Made by a program: the position numbers and the translations under genes
In this document: positions 9,855 to 21,021 of the stretch, one piece after another
Position numbering within the stretch: the stretch's first letter is position 1
Layout of the letters: the number at the start of each line of letters is the position of its first letter
The notes under the pieces: generated by a model
Seen by the model: the letters and a program-made list of their open reading frames with translations, nothing else
The model's database searches: none
Told to the model about the DNA's origin: nothing
Origin: Escherichia sp. E1V33
GTDB taxonomy: Bacteria > Pseudomonadota > Gammaproteobacteria > Enterobacterales > Enterobacteriaceae
Assembly: GCF_004211955.1 (NCBI RefSeq)
Contig: NZ_RHJI01000020.1
Span: 1-64,000 of the forward strand
Length of the DNA: 64,000 nt
Reading direction: 5' to 3'

Positions 9855-10283
9855 ATGGCTTATAAACACATTGGCGTGGCAATTTCCGGAAATGAAGAAG
9901 ATGCCCTACTGGTGAACAAAGCCCTGGATCTCGCCAGACATAATGATGCTCACCTGACGTTAATTCATATTGATGATGGCTTAAGCGAGTTGTATCCGGG
10001 CATTTACTTCCCTGCAACAGAAGATATTCTTCAGTTGTTGAAAGATAAGTCGGATAACAAGCTGTATAAACTGACGAAAAATATTCAGTGGCCGAAGACA
10101 AAACTGCGTATTGAGCGCGGAGAAATGCCGGAAACACTGCTGGAAATTATGCAAAATGAGCAGTGCGACCTCCTTGTCTGTGGTCATCATCACTCATTTA
10201 TCAACCGTTTGATGCCGGCATACCGCGGGATGATCAATAAGTTGAGTGCGGACCTGCTCATCGTGCCGTTTATCGATAAGTAA
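9855..10283 (+). CDS. uspD: Universal stress protein D
   Basis: A 142-residue UspA-type protein with an alpha/beta fold, involved in survival of superoxide and other stresses. The UspA pattern is visible: strand [16 protein letters not shown], then [15 protein letters not shown] and [10 protein letters not shown]. The usual ATP-binding G-x2-G-x9-G(S/T) pattern is not present in clear form, which fits the UspA/C/D subgroup. RBS GAAGGAG lies at 9841-9847. It converges on fpr with 4 bp between the stop codons. Confidence 0.95.
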   Translation: MAYKHIGVAISGNEEDALLVNKALDLARHNDAHLTLIHIDDGLSELYPGIYFPATEDILQLLKDKSDNKLYKLTKNIQWPKTKLRIERGEMPETLLEIMQNEQCDLLVCGHHHSFINRLMPAYRGMINKLSADLLIVPFIDK

Positions 10284-10287
10284 CCGC

Positions 10288-11034
10288 TTACCAGTAATGC
10301 TCCGCTGTCATATGGCCCGGTCGACGACGTAAATGTTTCGTCATCTGCCGGGTTTCTTTTAACAGTTGTTGCGTATCGCGCACCATTTGTGGATTACCAC
10401 ACAGCATTACATGGCTGGTTTCTTTATTCATCGGCAGGCCAACCGCGTTTTCCAGTTCACCGCTTTCAATTAACGCTGGTATTCTCCCGGTGAGTGAGCC
10501 CGCTGCCGTTTCCCGACTGACTACCGTCTGAATACGCAGTTTCCCTTCGTAGCGTTTTTCCAGTTCCTGCATCAGTGGTAAATAGCTTAAGTCGGCGGCA
10601 TATCGTGCAGCGTGAACCAGCACCAGTTTTTTGAAGCGATCTAAATCTTTGCCCAATTGCAGAATCGATAAATAAGGGCCAATCGCCGTACCGGTCGCCA
10701 GCATCCACAGTGTTTCACAATCCGGGACTTCATCCAGCACAAAGAAGCCAGCAGCTTCGCTAACCACCTGCACTTCGTCACCCGGTTTTAGCGCCGCCAG
10801 TCGCGGACTTAATTTGCCATCGGGGACGGTGACCAGGTAAAACTCCAGATCGGGATTATCGGGCGAGTTAACGTAAGAGTAGGCACGCTGAACGCGTTCG
10901 CCGTCAATTTCAAGGCCAAGTTTAGTGAATTGCCCGGCGGTAAACGGAAGCACGGGAGCGTGAACGGTGAGACTAAACAGGGCGTCGGTCCAGTTCTGCA
11001 CTTTAGTGACTTTGCCTGTTACCCAATCAGCCAT
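10288..11034 (-). CDS. fpr: Ferredoxin/flavodoxin-NADP+ reductase
   Basis: FAD enzyme that passes electrons from NADPH to flavodoxin or ferredoxin, supporting radical-SAM and ribonucleotide reductase activation. The 248 residues contain the FAD-binding RAYSYVNSP motif, the NADP-binding ATGTAIGPYLSIL motif, and the C-terminal aromatic end (HYW). The family is induced by SoxS; I did not map a soxbox. It lies downstream of glpX on the same strand, separated by a terminator. Confidence 0.98.
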   Translation of the reverse strand: MADWVTGKVTKVQNWTDALFSLTVHAPVLPFTAGQFTKLGLEIDGERVQRAYSYVNSPDNPDLEFYLVTVPDGKLSPRLAALKPGDEVQVVSEAAGFFVLDEVPDCETLWMLATGTAIGPYLSILQLGKDLDRFKKLVLVHAARYAADLSYLPLMQELEKRYEGKLRIQTVVSRETAAGSLTGRIPALIESGELENAVGLPMNKETSHVMLCGNPQMVRDTQQLLKETRQMTKHLRRRPGHMTAEHYW

Positions 11035-11081
11035 GTTTTTCTCCTGTTTTGATTGACTTGCCTTATCTTCGTTCTCCGAAC

Positions 11082-11110
11082 AAAAAAATTCCAGTCCCGA
11101 AGGACTGGAA
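11082..11110 (-). terminator. Terminator of the glpFKX operon
   Basis: Nine-bp stem TTCCAGTCC (11089-11097) / GGACTGGAA (11102-11110) with a CGAA loop. On the minus strand it is followed by a run of T (plus-strand A run at 11082-11088). It separates glpX from fpr. Confidence 0.88.
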
Positions 11111-11130
11111 GGCTCAATCGATCAAATCAC

Positions 11131-12141
11131 TCAGAGAATGTGCACCTGCATATCCGGGTCTTTACGATCCAGATAGTGAATTGACTGAATGCGACGAATG
11201 GTGCGAGATTTACCACGGATCAGCAGCGTTTCGGTGGTGGCAATATTGCCTTTGCGGCTAATACCTTCCAGCAGATCGCCTTTGGTGATACCGGTTGCAG
11301 AAAAGATAACGTTATCGCTGCGGGCCATATCGCCCAGACGCAACACTTTACCCGCTTCGATGCCCATTGCTTTGCAGCGTGCCAGTTCCTGTTCACCAAT
11401 GCGGCGATTTTCTTCGTTGTCGCCTTTGACATCATGACGTGCCAGCAGACGGCCATTCATATCGCCATCTAACGCTCGAATCACCGCCGCAGAAACCACG
11501 CCTTCCGGCGCGCCGCCAATGCCGTACAGCACATCAACTTCGCTGTCTGGCATACAGGTGAGAATTGAGGCTGCAACATCGCCATCCGGAATAGCAAACA
11601 CGCGCACGCCGAGTTGCTGCATTTCTGCGATAACGGCATCGTGTCGCGGTTTTGCCAGAATCGTTACCGTTAGTTCGCTCAATGGTTTGCCGAGCGCCGC
11701 GGCAACATTGCGCAGGTTATCCGCCAACGGCAGATTCAGGTCAATGGCGCCCTTAGCTCCCGGTCCGACGATAAGCTTCTCCATATACATATCTGGCGCG
11801 TTGAGGAAGCAGCCTTTATCGCCTACTGCCAGCACCGCCAGCGCGTTAGCCTGACCCATCGCCGTCATGCGCGTGCCTTCAATCGGATCAACAGCAATAT
11901 CCACGGCATCGCCGCGACCAGTACCGACTTTTTCACCAATGTAGAGCATCGGTGCTTCGTCGATTTCACCTTCACCAATGACGATGGTGCCGTCAATGTT
12001 GACCTGGTTGAGCATAATACGCATGGCGTTTACCGCCGCCCCATCAGCGGTGTTTTTATCGCCGCGTCCTAACCATTTGTAGCCAGCCAGCGCCGCTGAT
12101 TCGGTGACGCGGGAAAATTCGATGGCAAGTTCTCGTCTCAT
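11131..12141 (-). CDS. glpX: Class II fructose-1,6-bisphosphatase GlpX
   Basis: Mn2+-dependent phosphatase that makes fructose 6-phosphate, last gene of glpFKX, linking glycerol use to gluconeogenesis. The 336 residues carry the class II signatures IGEGEIDEAPMLYIGE, DPIEGTRM and GIGGAPEG. The start MRRELAIEFSRVTE gives the family length; a longer frame upstream would add 29 unconserved residues. Between it and glpK are a hairpin and REP sequences, which may lower its expression relative to glpK. Confidence 0.97.
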   Translation of the reverse strand: MRRELAIEFSRVTESAALAGYKWLGRGDKNTADGAAVNAMRIMLNQVNIDGTIVIGEGEIDEAPMLYIGEKVGTGRGDAVDIAVDPIEGTRMTAMGQANALAVLAVGDKGCFLNAPDMYMEKLIVGPGAKGAIDLNLPLADNLRNVAAALGKPLSELTVTILAKPRHDAVIAEMQQLGVRVFAIPDGDVAASILTCMPDSEVDVLYGIGGAPEGVVSAAVIRALDGDMNGRLLARHDVKGDNEENRRIGEQELARCKAMGIEAGKVLRLGDMARSDNVIFSATGITKGDLLEGISRKGNIATTETLLIRGKSRTIRRIQSIHYLDRKDPDMQVHIL

Positions 12142-12207
12142 AGCAAACTCTAAGCAGTAAGGAATGGCGCGAAGTGTAGCACAGGGGAAGGGCGGGATTA
12201 TTGATGT

Positions 12208-12228
12208 GTGCGGGGGTTGCCCCCGCAC
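12208..12228. terminator. GC-rich hairpin upstream of glpX
   Basis: Perfect 9-bp stem GTGCGGGGG (12208-12216) / CCCCCGCAC (12220-12228) with a TTG loop, in the glpK-glpX gap. It has no T run, so it is more likely an mRNA processing or stability element than a full terminator. Confidence 0.55.
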
Positions 12229-12245
12229 GGTTTCAGAGTCTGCGT

Positions 12246-12331
12246 GATGCCGGATGTGTATCCGACTCGTAGGCCTGATAAGACGCGTCAGGTTTGTAGG
12301 CCTGATAAGACGCGTAAGCGTCGCATCAGGC
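12246..12331. repeat. REP elements between glpK and glpX
   Basis: A partial REP (GTAGGCCTGATAAGACGCGT, 12269-12288) is repeated 27 bp on as a full REP (12296-12331, ending GCATCAGGC). A degenerate half (TGCCGGATGTGTATCCG) precedes them. The truncated first copy suggests unequal slippage within the array. Confidence 0.8.
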
Positions 12332-12365
12332 GATCAGCATCGGCAATCGGTTCAGATGCCTGACA

Positions 12366-14742
<2,377 letters not shown>

Positions 14743-14960
14743 AATCGGATCCTGAAGAGTTAATGTTTGTTGTATGCGTGAAAGTCACGGACCTCCACGA
14801 TGCTTGTAGGCATGCTGTAAACTTATCGTTAACGAGCGAAAACGAGAAATATCGAACTTAAAATGTGTGTGCTTCGTCATAAAATGAGCGTTATCGCGCT
14901 ATTTATTTCATCTGTTTATACATGATGCATGTTTGTTAGATCATTAACGCAACAAATTTA
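14743..14960 (-). promoter_or_regulatory. glpFKX control region (GlpR/CRP type)
   Basis: In E. coli the glpFKX promoter carries several GlpR operators and CRP sites. Here the stretch around 14823-14855 (TTATCGTTAACGAGCGAAAA, then GAGAAATATCGAAC) and 14884-14900 (ATGAGCGTTATCGCGC) match the loose GlpR half-site pattern around TTCG/TCG-TT. Exact operator borders cannot be fixed by eye. The remainder, 14960-15166, is the zapB leader. Confidence 0.55.
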
Positions 14961-15002
14961 TTAACATTTTCGATTGATGTGGGTTATGTCACCAGGAGAA
15001 GG

Positions 15003-15080
15003 ATGAAAAGTGTGGCAAACCGTAATCTACAAGGCGTGCCGCTGGACAGCGATGGCGCGGCTTCATACAATCGGAGCTAA
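15003..15080 (+). CDS. Putative 25-residue leader ORF upstream of zapB
   Basis: ATG at 15003 is preceded by AGGAGAAGG (14994-15002) and runs 25 codons to TAA at 15078-15080 (MKSVANRNLQGVPLD...). A second tiny frame of 10 codons (ATG 15086, stop 15116-15118, MRSYLLRRHR) follows 5 bp later, with GGAG at 15073-15076. Neither matches a protein I know. Spacing of the first RBS is short. These may be unannotated small proteins, translated leaders controlling zapB, or chance. Confidence 0.35.
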   Translation: MKSVANRNLQGVPLDSDGAASYNRS

Positions 15081-15118
15081 CTAAAATGCGCTCGTATTTA
15101 TTAAGGCGTCACCGGTAA

Positions 15119-15412
<294 letters not shown>

Positions 15413-15426
15413 TCTCTTCCACGCAG

Positions 15427-15453
15427 AGGCGCCGTAAGGCGCCTTATTTTTTT
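15427..15453 (+). terminator. Terminator after zapB
   Basis: Stem GGCGCC (15428-15433) / GGCGCC (15438-15443) with a GTAA loop, followed by TTATTTTTTT. Its T run abuts the stop codon of the convergent gene at 15452. Confidence 0.9.
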
Positions 15454-16168
15454 ACTTCACTGCATTTTTAGCAGACAACATAATCTCCATCGCCTGTTGG
15501 CGATATTTATCTGCCGTATCTGGCTCCATTAATGCAATGATCCCCACAGCCCTGGGGGTGTCTTCAAGATAAACACTGATGGTTCTTTTCTGCTGACCAT
15601 CAAAATTTATCAACACGTCTTGATACTTACAGGTGAAATGTTTGGCATTACAGTCATGAAACTGGAAGGTTTCTTCATTGTATTGATCCTTGAGATTGTC
15701 TCGCTGCATCTTCTTTAACTCTTCCAGCGAGTCATCGGCGCTACGTCCTGCGGGCAGGCGGAAAGCAGAAATAAAGACGCTATTATCTTCACTTCTTATA
15801 TCAATGGTTTTATCTGTACGAATGGAAACCGTATTCCAGTGTCGGTTCGGGACAGTCACGGAAATAGCGGCATTCTCAAAGGTATATTGCCACGGGGTGA
15901 ACATACGAAACGTATTGCCGACGTTGGATAAAAGCAGGACTCCCAATACCCAGCAGCACCCGCGAGTAAAACTGGCGAAGTTACGCGTTTTTTTAGCAAA
16001 TGCGCACAGAATACCTGACACAAGCACGGGAAGTAACAACGGCCCCAGAAGTACTGAACCGATATACTCGCCAACCATGCCAGGATCTCCAGCAAGCAAG
16101 TTACTGTGCTGAAGATGACTAAGAAAAACAGTTATTATCCATAGTATTAATAAGATAACGTATCTCAT
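15452..16168 (-). CDS. Unrecognised three-TM protein with soluble C-terminal domain
   Basis: 238 residues that I do not recognise. Three hydrophobic segments lie at about residues 2-20, 35-58 and 68-87; residues 90-238 are soluble. The soluble part starts with a basic-aromatic stretch (TPWQYTFENAAISVTVPNRHW), has two Cys in FHDCNAKHFTCKYQD, and ends in a helix-like tail. The Cys pair and topology suggest a periplasmic domain, but the side is not proven. As far as I recall K-12 lacks it between zapB and rraA. Its upstream region (16169-16380) is notably AT-rich, which hints at acquisition. Confidence 0.8.
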   Translation of the reverse strand: MRYVILLILWIITVFLSHLQHSNLLAGDPGMVGEYIGSVLLGPLLLPVLVSGILCAFAKKTRNFASFTRGCCWVLGVLLLSNVGNTFRMFTPWQYTFENAAISVTVPNRHWNTVSIRTDKTIDIRSEDNSVFISAFRLPAGRSADDSLEELKKMQRDNLKDQYNEETFQFHDCNAKHFTCKYQDVLINFDGQQKRTISVYLEDTPRAVGIIALMEPDTADKYRQQAMEIMLSAKNAVK

Positions 16169-16385
16169 ATCAATCCCTTATTATATAATACGTTCGCTAC
16201 TAACGATGATTCATATCACTATTTCCGGAATGGTTAATTTACCATATAGCATTAATTTTTAATGCTGTATATTTTTATGAAATGATTTATCGATAATTAA
16301 TTTATATTGTCAGATGTGAAGTATTGATATTTAAAATAAATTAAACAAAAACAAACGATAGTCTTTATGAATATTTGGCATATAA

Positions 16386-16410
16386 AAAAGGGGAATTTAA
16401 TTCCCCTTTT
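16386..16410 (-). terminator. Terminator of rraA
   Basis: Perfect 12-bp stem AAAAGGGGAATT (16386-16397) / AATTCCCCTTTT (16399-16410), which supplies its own T run on the minus strand, 17 bp after the rraA stop. The 16169-16385 stretch upstream of the unknown gene is AT-rich and holds nothing else I can identify. Confidence 0.9.
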
Positions 16411-16426
16411 AACGCATGGCAGATAC

Positions 16427-16912
16427 TTATTCAATATCCAGCGGATCTTCAGAAAGAATAATCCCGGTATTGTCGGCATAGAGATGATCGCCGGAGAAGA
16501 AAGTGACGCCGCCAAAATTGACGCGGACATCGCTTTCGCCAATGCCTTCGCCAGCGGCACCGACCGGAATTGCGGCCATCGCCTGGATGCCTATATCCAG
16601 CTCTTCCAGATCATCTACCTGACGCACCGCGCCGTAAATGACCAGACCTTCCCATTCATTTTGTACTGCCAGACGCGCCAGTTCAGCATCGACCAGTGCG
16701 CGACGAACAGAACCACCGCCATCGACGACAAGTACGTGACCACGGCCATTCTTTTCGAGCAGATCGTACAGCAACCCGTTGTCCTCGAAACATTTTACCG
16801 TGATGATTTGTCCGCCAAACGACGCCCGTCCACCAAAGTTGGAGAACAGCGGTTCCACGACGTTGACATCTTCTTGATAGATGTCACAAAGCTCGGAAGT
16901 ATCGTATTTCAT
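16427..16912 (-). CDS. rraA: RraA, regulator of ribonuclease E activity A
   Basis: Cytoplasmic trimer that binds the C-terminal scaffold of RNase E and inhibits degradosome activity; formerly mis-called MenG. The 161 residues equal the K-12 length and include [14 protein letters not shown] and [14 protein letters not shown], the RraA-fold glycine-rich loops. It lies downstream of menA on the same strand with a 92-bp gap and has its own terminator. Confidence 0.97.
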   Translation of the reverse strand: MKYDTSELCDIYQEDVNVVEPLFSNFGGRASFGGQIITVKCFEDNGLLYDLLEKNGRGHVLVVDGGGSVRRALVDAELARLAVQNEWEGLVIYGAVRQVDDLEELDIGIQAMAAIPVGAAGEGIGESDVRVNFGGVTFFSGDHLYADNTGIILSEDPLDIE

Positions 16913-17004
16913 AGGCTTAACATTCAGTTGCTGCGAGAATTTTCAGTATATCGCGCTATGTGGGTTGTTGGCAAAATCATCAATTGTTAATTGATATTTG
17001 TCAG

Positions 17005-17931
17005 TTATGTGGCCCACTGGCTTAAGAATATTCCCAAAACAAACAGCAGGTTAGTTAATAATGCTCCCTTGACGGTGCGTTCCAGCATCGGACGCATCGC
17101 CGCCGGGTCCATTTCACGCATCACATAACGGGCCTGTTTCACCAGCAACGGCGTTGCTAACAGGAACAACCAGCCCCACAGGCTGTGCAGTGAAAAGAGA
17201 TTAAACAGCGCCAGACACACCAGCGAGCCCATCAGCAGGCAGGCATGGTAACGACGGGCGTTCACTTCACCTAAGCGCACTACCAGCGTGTTTTTGCCAT
17301 TCTCGCGGTCGCTATTGATATCGCGCAGATTGTTAATGTTCAGCACCGCCGTTGCCAGCAAACCACAGGCTGTCGCCGGAAGGATCAGCGCCGGAATCAG
17401 CGTATGCGCCTGCAAATACCAGCTGCCCATTACACTTAACCAGCCAAAGAACACCAGTACGGAAATATCACCCAGGCCGATATAACCATAAGGACGATTG
17501 CCCACGGTATAGGTGATAGCGGCGATAATTGATAACCCACCAAGAATCAGAAAGCCGACAAAATCAGCCAGGTTATGACACGCCACTGCGACCAGCGCCA
17601 GCCCGGAGAGACAGATGAGCACGACGGTAATAATGAGCGCCCGTTTCATCTCTTGCTGGGTAATGACCCCTTTTTGCATGCCGCGCAGTGGTCCAATGCG
17701 GTCAGGTTTGTCGCTACCTTTGACGGCATCACCGTAGTCATTGGCGAGGTTAGAGAGGATCTGTAACAGCCCGGCGGTAATGAGTGCCAGCAGAGCGACG
17801 AGCGGATCGAAGTGACCTTGCCACCATGCCAGCGCCGTCCCGACGATAATTGCAGCAAAGGCGAGGGGGAGGGTTTTAGGTCGTAAACTTTCCAGCCACG
17901 CCTGAGTTCGGCTAATTTGTTGTTCAGTCAT
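17005..17931 (-). CDS. menA: 1,4-dihydroxy-2-naphthoate prenyltransferase
   Basis: Inner-membrane UbiA-family enzyme that attaches the octaprenyl tail to 1,4-dihydroxy-2-naphthoate, giving demethylmenaquinone. The 308 residues have about nine TM helices. The two Asp-rich prenyl diphosphate motifs are NDYGDAVKGSDKPDR and INNLRDINSDRENGK. The start MTEQQISRTQAWLESLRPKT gives the family length; an upstream in-frame codon adds only four residues. Confidence 0.97.
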   Translation of the reverse strand: MTEQQISRTQAWLESLRPKTLPLAFAAIIVGTALAWWQGHFDPLVALLALITAGLLQILSNLANDYGDAVKGSDKPDRIGPLRGMQKGVITQQEMKRALIITVVLICLSGLALVAVACHNLADFVGFLILGGLSIIAAITYTVGNRPYGYIGLGDISVLVFFGWLSVMGSWYLQAHTLIPALILPATACGLLATAVLNINNLRDINSDRENGKNTLVVRLGEVNARRYHACLLMGSLVCLALFNLFSLHSLWGWLFLLATPLLVKQARYVMREMDPAAMRPMLERTVKGALLTNLLFVLGIFLSQWAT

Positions 17932-17943
17932 AATACGCGCCAA

Positions 17944-17968
17944 TAAAAATGGGGCCTTTCAGCCCCAT
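17944..17968 (-). terminator. Terminator of hslVU
   Basis: Stem ATGGGGC (17949-17955) / GCCCCAT (17962-17968), followed on the minus strand by a T run (plus-strand A at 17944-17948). Confidence 0.88.
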
Positions 17969-17997
17969 CAAACAATGATGAAAATGATTGAACGCGA

Positions 17998-19329
17998 TTA
18001 TAGGATAAAACGGCTCAGATCTTCATCTGCCACCAACGCATCCAGATGTTTGCTCACATAATCTGCGTCAATAGTGATGGTTTGACCGCTTAAATCGCTG
18101 GCGTCGTAGGAAATCTCTTCCATTAAACGCTCCAGAACAGTGTGTAAACGACGAGCACCGATGTTTTCGGTGGATTCGTTTACCTGCCATGCAGCTTCTG
18201 CAATGCGTTTGATACCGGAGTCGGTGAACTCAATATTCACGCCTTCGGTCGCCATCAGTGCTTTGTACTGCACGGTGATAGAGGCATTCGGCTCGGTCAG
18301 AATACGCTCAAAGTCGCTGGTGGTCAGGGCTTGCAGCTCAACGCGGATTGGCAGACGACCTTGCAGTTCTGGGATCAGGTCAGACGGTTTCGCAACCTGG
18401 AATGCGCCAGAAGCGATGAACAGAATGTGGTCAGTTTTGACCATCCCGTGTTTGGTGGAAACGGTGCAACCTTCTACCAGCGGCAGCAAGTCGCGCTGAA
18501 CGCCTTCACGAGAAACATCCGGACCGGAAGACTCACCGCGCTTACAGATTTTGTCGATTTCGTCGATGAACACGATCCCGTGCTGCTCAACAGCGTCGAT
18601 AGCGTCTTGCTTCAGCTCTTCCGGATTCACCAGTTTTGCCGCTTCTTCTTCAATCAGCAGCTTCATGGCGTCTTTGATTTTCAGCTTACGCGCTTTTTGC
18701 TTCTGACCGCCCAGGTTCTGGAACATGGACTGCAGCTGGCTGGTCATCTCTTCCATTCCCGGAGGCGCCATAATTTCAACGCCCATCGGTGCTGCGGCAA
18801 GATCGATCTCGATTTCTTTGTCATCAAGCTGGCCTTCACGCAGTTTTTTGCGGAATGCCTGACGGGCAGCGGACGGTTCCTGCTGCTGTTCGGTCTGTCC
18901 CCAGTTGTTTTTAGCCGGTGGGATCAGCACGTCGAGAATACGTTCTTCTGCCAGTTCTTCAGCGCGATAACGGTTTTTCTCGATAGCTTGTACACGCACC
19001 ATTTTCACTGCGGCATCGGTCAGGTCGCGGATAATAGAATCGACTTCTTTACCTACATAACCGACTTCGGTGAATTTGGTCGCTTCAACTTTGATGAACG
19101 GCGCGTTCGCCAGTTTAGCCAGACGACGGGCGATTTCCGTTTTACCGACGCCGGTCGGGCCGATCATCAGAATGTTTTTCGGGGTCACTTCATGGCGCAA
19201 CTCTTCGTTGAGCTGCATGCGGCGCCAGCGGTTACGCAGTGCAATCGCCACGGAACGCTTAGCGTTATCCTGGCCGATGATGTGCTTATCAAGTTCGCTG
19301 ACGATTTCGCGTGGGGTCATTTCAGACAT
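17998..19329 (-). CDS. hslU: HslU ATPase subunit of the HslUV protease
   Basis: AAA+ unfoldase hexamer that feeds substrates to HslV. The 443 residues show Walker A GPTGVGKT (57-64), a GYVGKEV pore loop (GYVG), an inserted I domain rich in charged residues, Walker [10 protein letters not shown], and a C-terminal tail ending LSRFIL that docks into HslV. It starts 9 bp after the hslV stop, in the same heat-shock operon. Confidence 0.98.
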   Translation of the reverse strand: MSEMTPREIVSELDKHIIGQDNAKRSVAIALRNRWRRMQLNEELRHEVTPKNILMIGPTGVGKTEIARRLAKLANAPFIKVEATKFTEVGYVGKEVDSIIRDLTDAAVKMVRVQAIEKNRYRAEELAEERILDVLIPPAKNNWGQTEQQQEPSAARQAFRKKLREGQLDDKEIEIDLAAAPMGVEIMAPPGMEEMTSQLQSMFQNLGGQKQKARKLKIKDAMKLLIEEEAAKLVNPEELKQDAIDAVEQHGIVFIDEIDKICKRGESSGPDVSREGVQRDLLPLVEGCTVSTKHGMVKTDHILFIASGAFQVAKPSDLIPELQGRLPIRVELQALTTSDFERILTEPNASITVQYKALMATEGVNIEFTDSGIKRIAEAAWQVNESTENIGARRLHTVLERLMEEISYDASDLSGQTITIDADYVSKHLDALVADEDLSRFIL

Positions 19330-19338
19330 GGGAGATCC

Positions 19339-19869
19339 TTACGCTTTGTAGCTTAATTCTTCGATGGTGTGGAAATGGTTGGTATAGATGCAAATGTCGC
19401 CTGCAATATCCAACGCCTTTTCAGCAATTTCACGGGCGCTAAGTTCTGTGTTTTCTAACAGAGCGCGTGCCGCAGCCTGGGCGTAAGGGCCGCCGGAGCC
19501 GATAGCAATAAGATCGTTTTCTGGCTGCACCACGTCACCGTTACCGGTGATGATAAGCGATGCAGTTTCGTCAGCGACCGCCAGCAATGCTTCAAGTTTG
19601 CGCAACATGCGATCGGTACGCCAGTCTTTTGCCAGCTCAACCGCCGCTTTAACCAGATGGCCCTGATGCATTTCCAGTTTACGTTCAAACAGTTCGAACA
19701 GCGTGAAGGCATCCGCCGTGCCGCCGGCAAAGCCTGCGATCACTTTATCGTTATACAGGCGGCGAACTTTTTTAACGTTGCCTTTCATTACGGTGTTACC
19801 CAGTGTGGCCTGACCATCACCGGCGATTACTACGTGGCCATTACGGCGTACGCTTACTATAGTTGTCAC
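19339..19869 (-). CDS. hslV: HslV peptidase subunit of the HslUV protease
   Basis: Proteasome-beta-like threonine peptidase; a double hexamer. The 176 residues start [11 protein letters not shown]; removal of Met exposes the catalytic Thr. Lys in [21 protein letters not shown] and the [15 protein letters not shown] segment are the family marks. It is the first gene of hslVU, downstream of a sigma-32 promoter and a 5' UTR hairpin. Confidence 0.98.
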
Positions 19870-19903
19870 GAGCAGACCCCTTGGTTAGGAATACAGAATT
19901 CAA

Positions 19904-19925
19904 GCCCCGCACAATTGTGCGGGGC
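19904..19925 (-). promoter_or_regulatory. 5' UTR stem-loop of hslVU
   Basis: A perfect 22-nt palindrome: GCCCCGCAC (19904-19912), loop AATT, GTGCGGGGC (19917-19925). It lies in the transcribed leader between the heat-shock promoter and hslV. In K-12 an equivalent stem-loop is reported to stabilise the hslVU mRNA; the stem differs here by paired changes (see findings). It also lies downstream of ftsN and could double as its terminator. Confidence 0.75.
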
Positions 19926-19940
19926 ATAATGCAAGTATAG

Positions 19941-19966
19941 ATGGGGGAGATTTTGAGGGTTTCAAC
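19941..19966 (-). promoter_or_regulatory. Sigma-32 promoter of hslVU
   Basis: On the minus strand GTTGAAA (plus 19960-19966) is a -35 match and CCCCCAT (plus 19941-19947) a -10 match to the heat-shock consensus, with a 12-bp spacer between these heptamers. It overlaps the ftsN stop codon (19962-19964), so the promoter is embedded in the end of the upstream gene. Confidence 0.85.
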
Positions 19967-20930
19967 CCCCGGTGGCGAGCCGAATGCAGTTTGTATGGCC
20001 TGCCATCTTCAAACGATTGAGGGTGCTGTCAGCGTTCTCTTTGCCTTTCACCGGCCCGATGACCACACGATTCCAGCCATTATTGGTGGTAATTTTCGAG
20101 TCAAAGCCTTCAAAAGCCAACTGCGCACGTACAGTCTCAGCCTGTTCAGCACCTTTAAATGAACCGCACTGTACCATCCAGCGACGTTCATCTTTCTTCT
20201 CCGCTGTTGGTTTTGGCGCTTCAGCCGCGCGTGCTACCGGTGCGGCCTGCTGTGGCTTCGGCTGCGAGGTAGTGTGCGCGGGCGTTTGTAGCAGGTCCTG
20301 ATACGGTTGCTGGGTAGAAGCCGGCTTAGACTGCTGCGTTTGTCGCGGCTGCGATTGTACTGGCGCAGCTTGTGCTGTACGCGTCTGTTGCTGCCAGCTT
20401 TGTTCAGATGCACGTGGCGGCTGGGCCTGACGTTGCTGTTCCGCTAACTGCTGTGCCTGACGCTGGCGTTGCAGCGTTTGCTGGCGCTGTGCCGGCGTCT
20501 GCTCATTCCACGGGACTTCAGCAAGCTGCGTTGGTTGCTGACGCATATCAGCCTGCATTTGTTCAAGAAGCTGGCGCTGCTCCGGAGTCAGCTGATCCGG
20601 CGTTTTCACTTCGCCGCCCGCAGACGGTTCTGTTGGCGCACGCACGCCGGGCTGGCGACTTTCCAGCTCTTTAATGTAGCGCCAACGTTCTTCCGGTTTC
20701 GGAGGTAGTCCGTTTCCGGTCACTTTCTGGCTTTGCAGCGTCTCAGACTCTTCTTTCTTGTGATGCGTAATGAAGTACAGACCCCCGATAAAGGTCACAA
20801 GAACGGCTGCAGCAATAGCGACCATTGCGGGAGAAACCGCAGGCATATTTCTTTGCTTTTTCCGTGAGGTGCTCTTTTTTCGCCGCGAAGGTGCCGGTTG
20901 GCTGCGGCGTACATAATCTCGTTGTGCCAC
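19962..20930 (-). CDS. ftsN: Essential cell division protein FtsN
   Basis: Bitopic inner-membrane protein that triggers septal constriction by acting on FtsA and the FtsQLB-FtsWI complex. The 322 residues have a basic cytoplasmic N-terminus with the DYVRR motif, one TM (about residues 33-54), the essential periplasmic helices (about 60-120), a long Gln-rich linker, and a C-terminal SPOR domain (MVQCGSFKGAEQAETVRAQL) that binds denuded glycan. As I recall K-12 FtsN it has 319 residues; the extra three lie in the low-complexity linker (near QTQQSKP). Confidence 0.97.
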   Translation of the reverse strand: MAQRDYVRRSQPAPSRRKKSTSRKKQRNMPAVSPAMVAIAAAVLVTFIGGLYFITHHKKEESETLQSQKVTGNGLPPKPEERWRYIKELESRQPGVRAPTEPSAGGEVKTPDQLTPEQRQLLEQMQADMRQQPTQLAEVPWNEQTPAQRQQTLQRQRQAQQLAEQQRQAQPPRASEQSWQQQTRTAQAAPVQSQPRQTQQSKPASTQQPYQDLLQTPAHTTSQPKPQQAAPVARAAEAPKPTAEKKDERRWMVQCGSFKGAEQAETVRAQLAFEGFDSKITTNNGWNRVVIGPVKGKENADSTLNRLKMAGHTNCIRLATGG

Positions 20931-21021
20931 TATCGTTTCGCTGTATTTATTCGTTCGTCAGCCCGCCATGTTACTTAAGCGGCGGGCCTTTGACCAGTCA
21001 CGGAAGCCTTAAAGGTTTACT

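Noticed and set aside
18331-19356. Long antisense open frame (341 codons) opposite hslU
   Set aside because: It lies fully opposite a strongly conserved AAA+ gene; composition and absence of any known domain fit a mirror frame of hslU codon bias.
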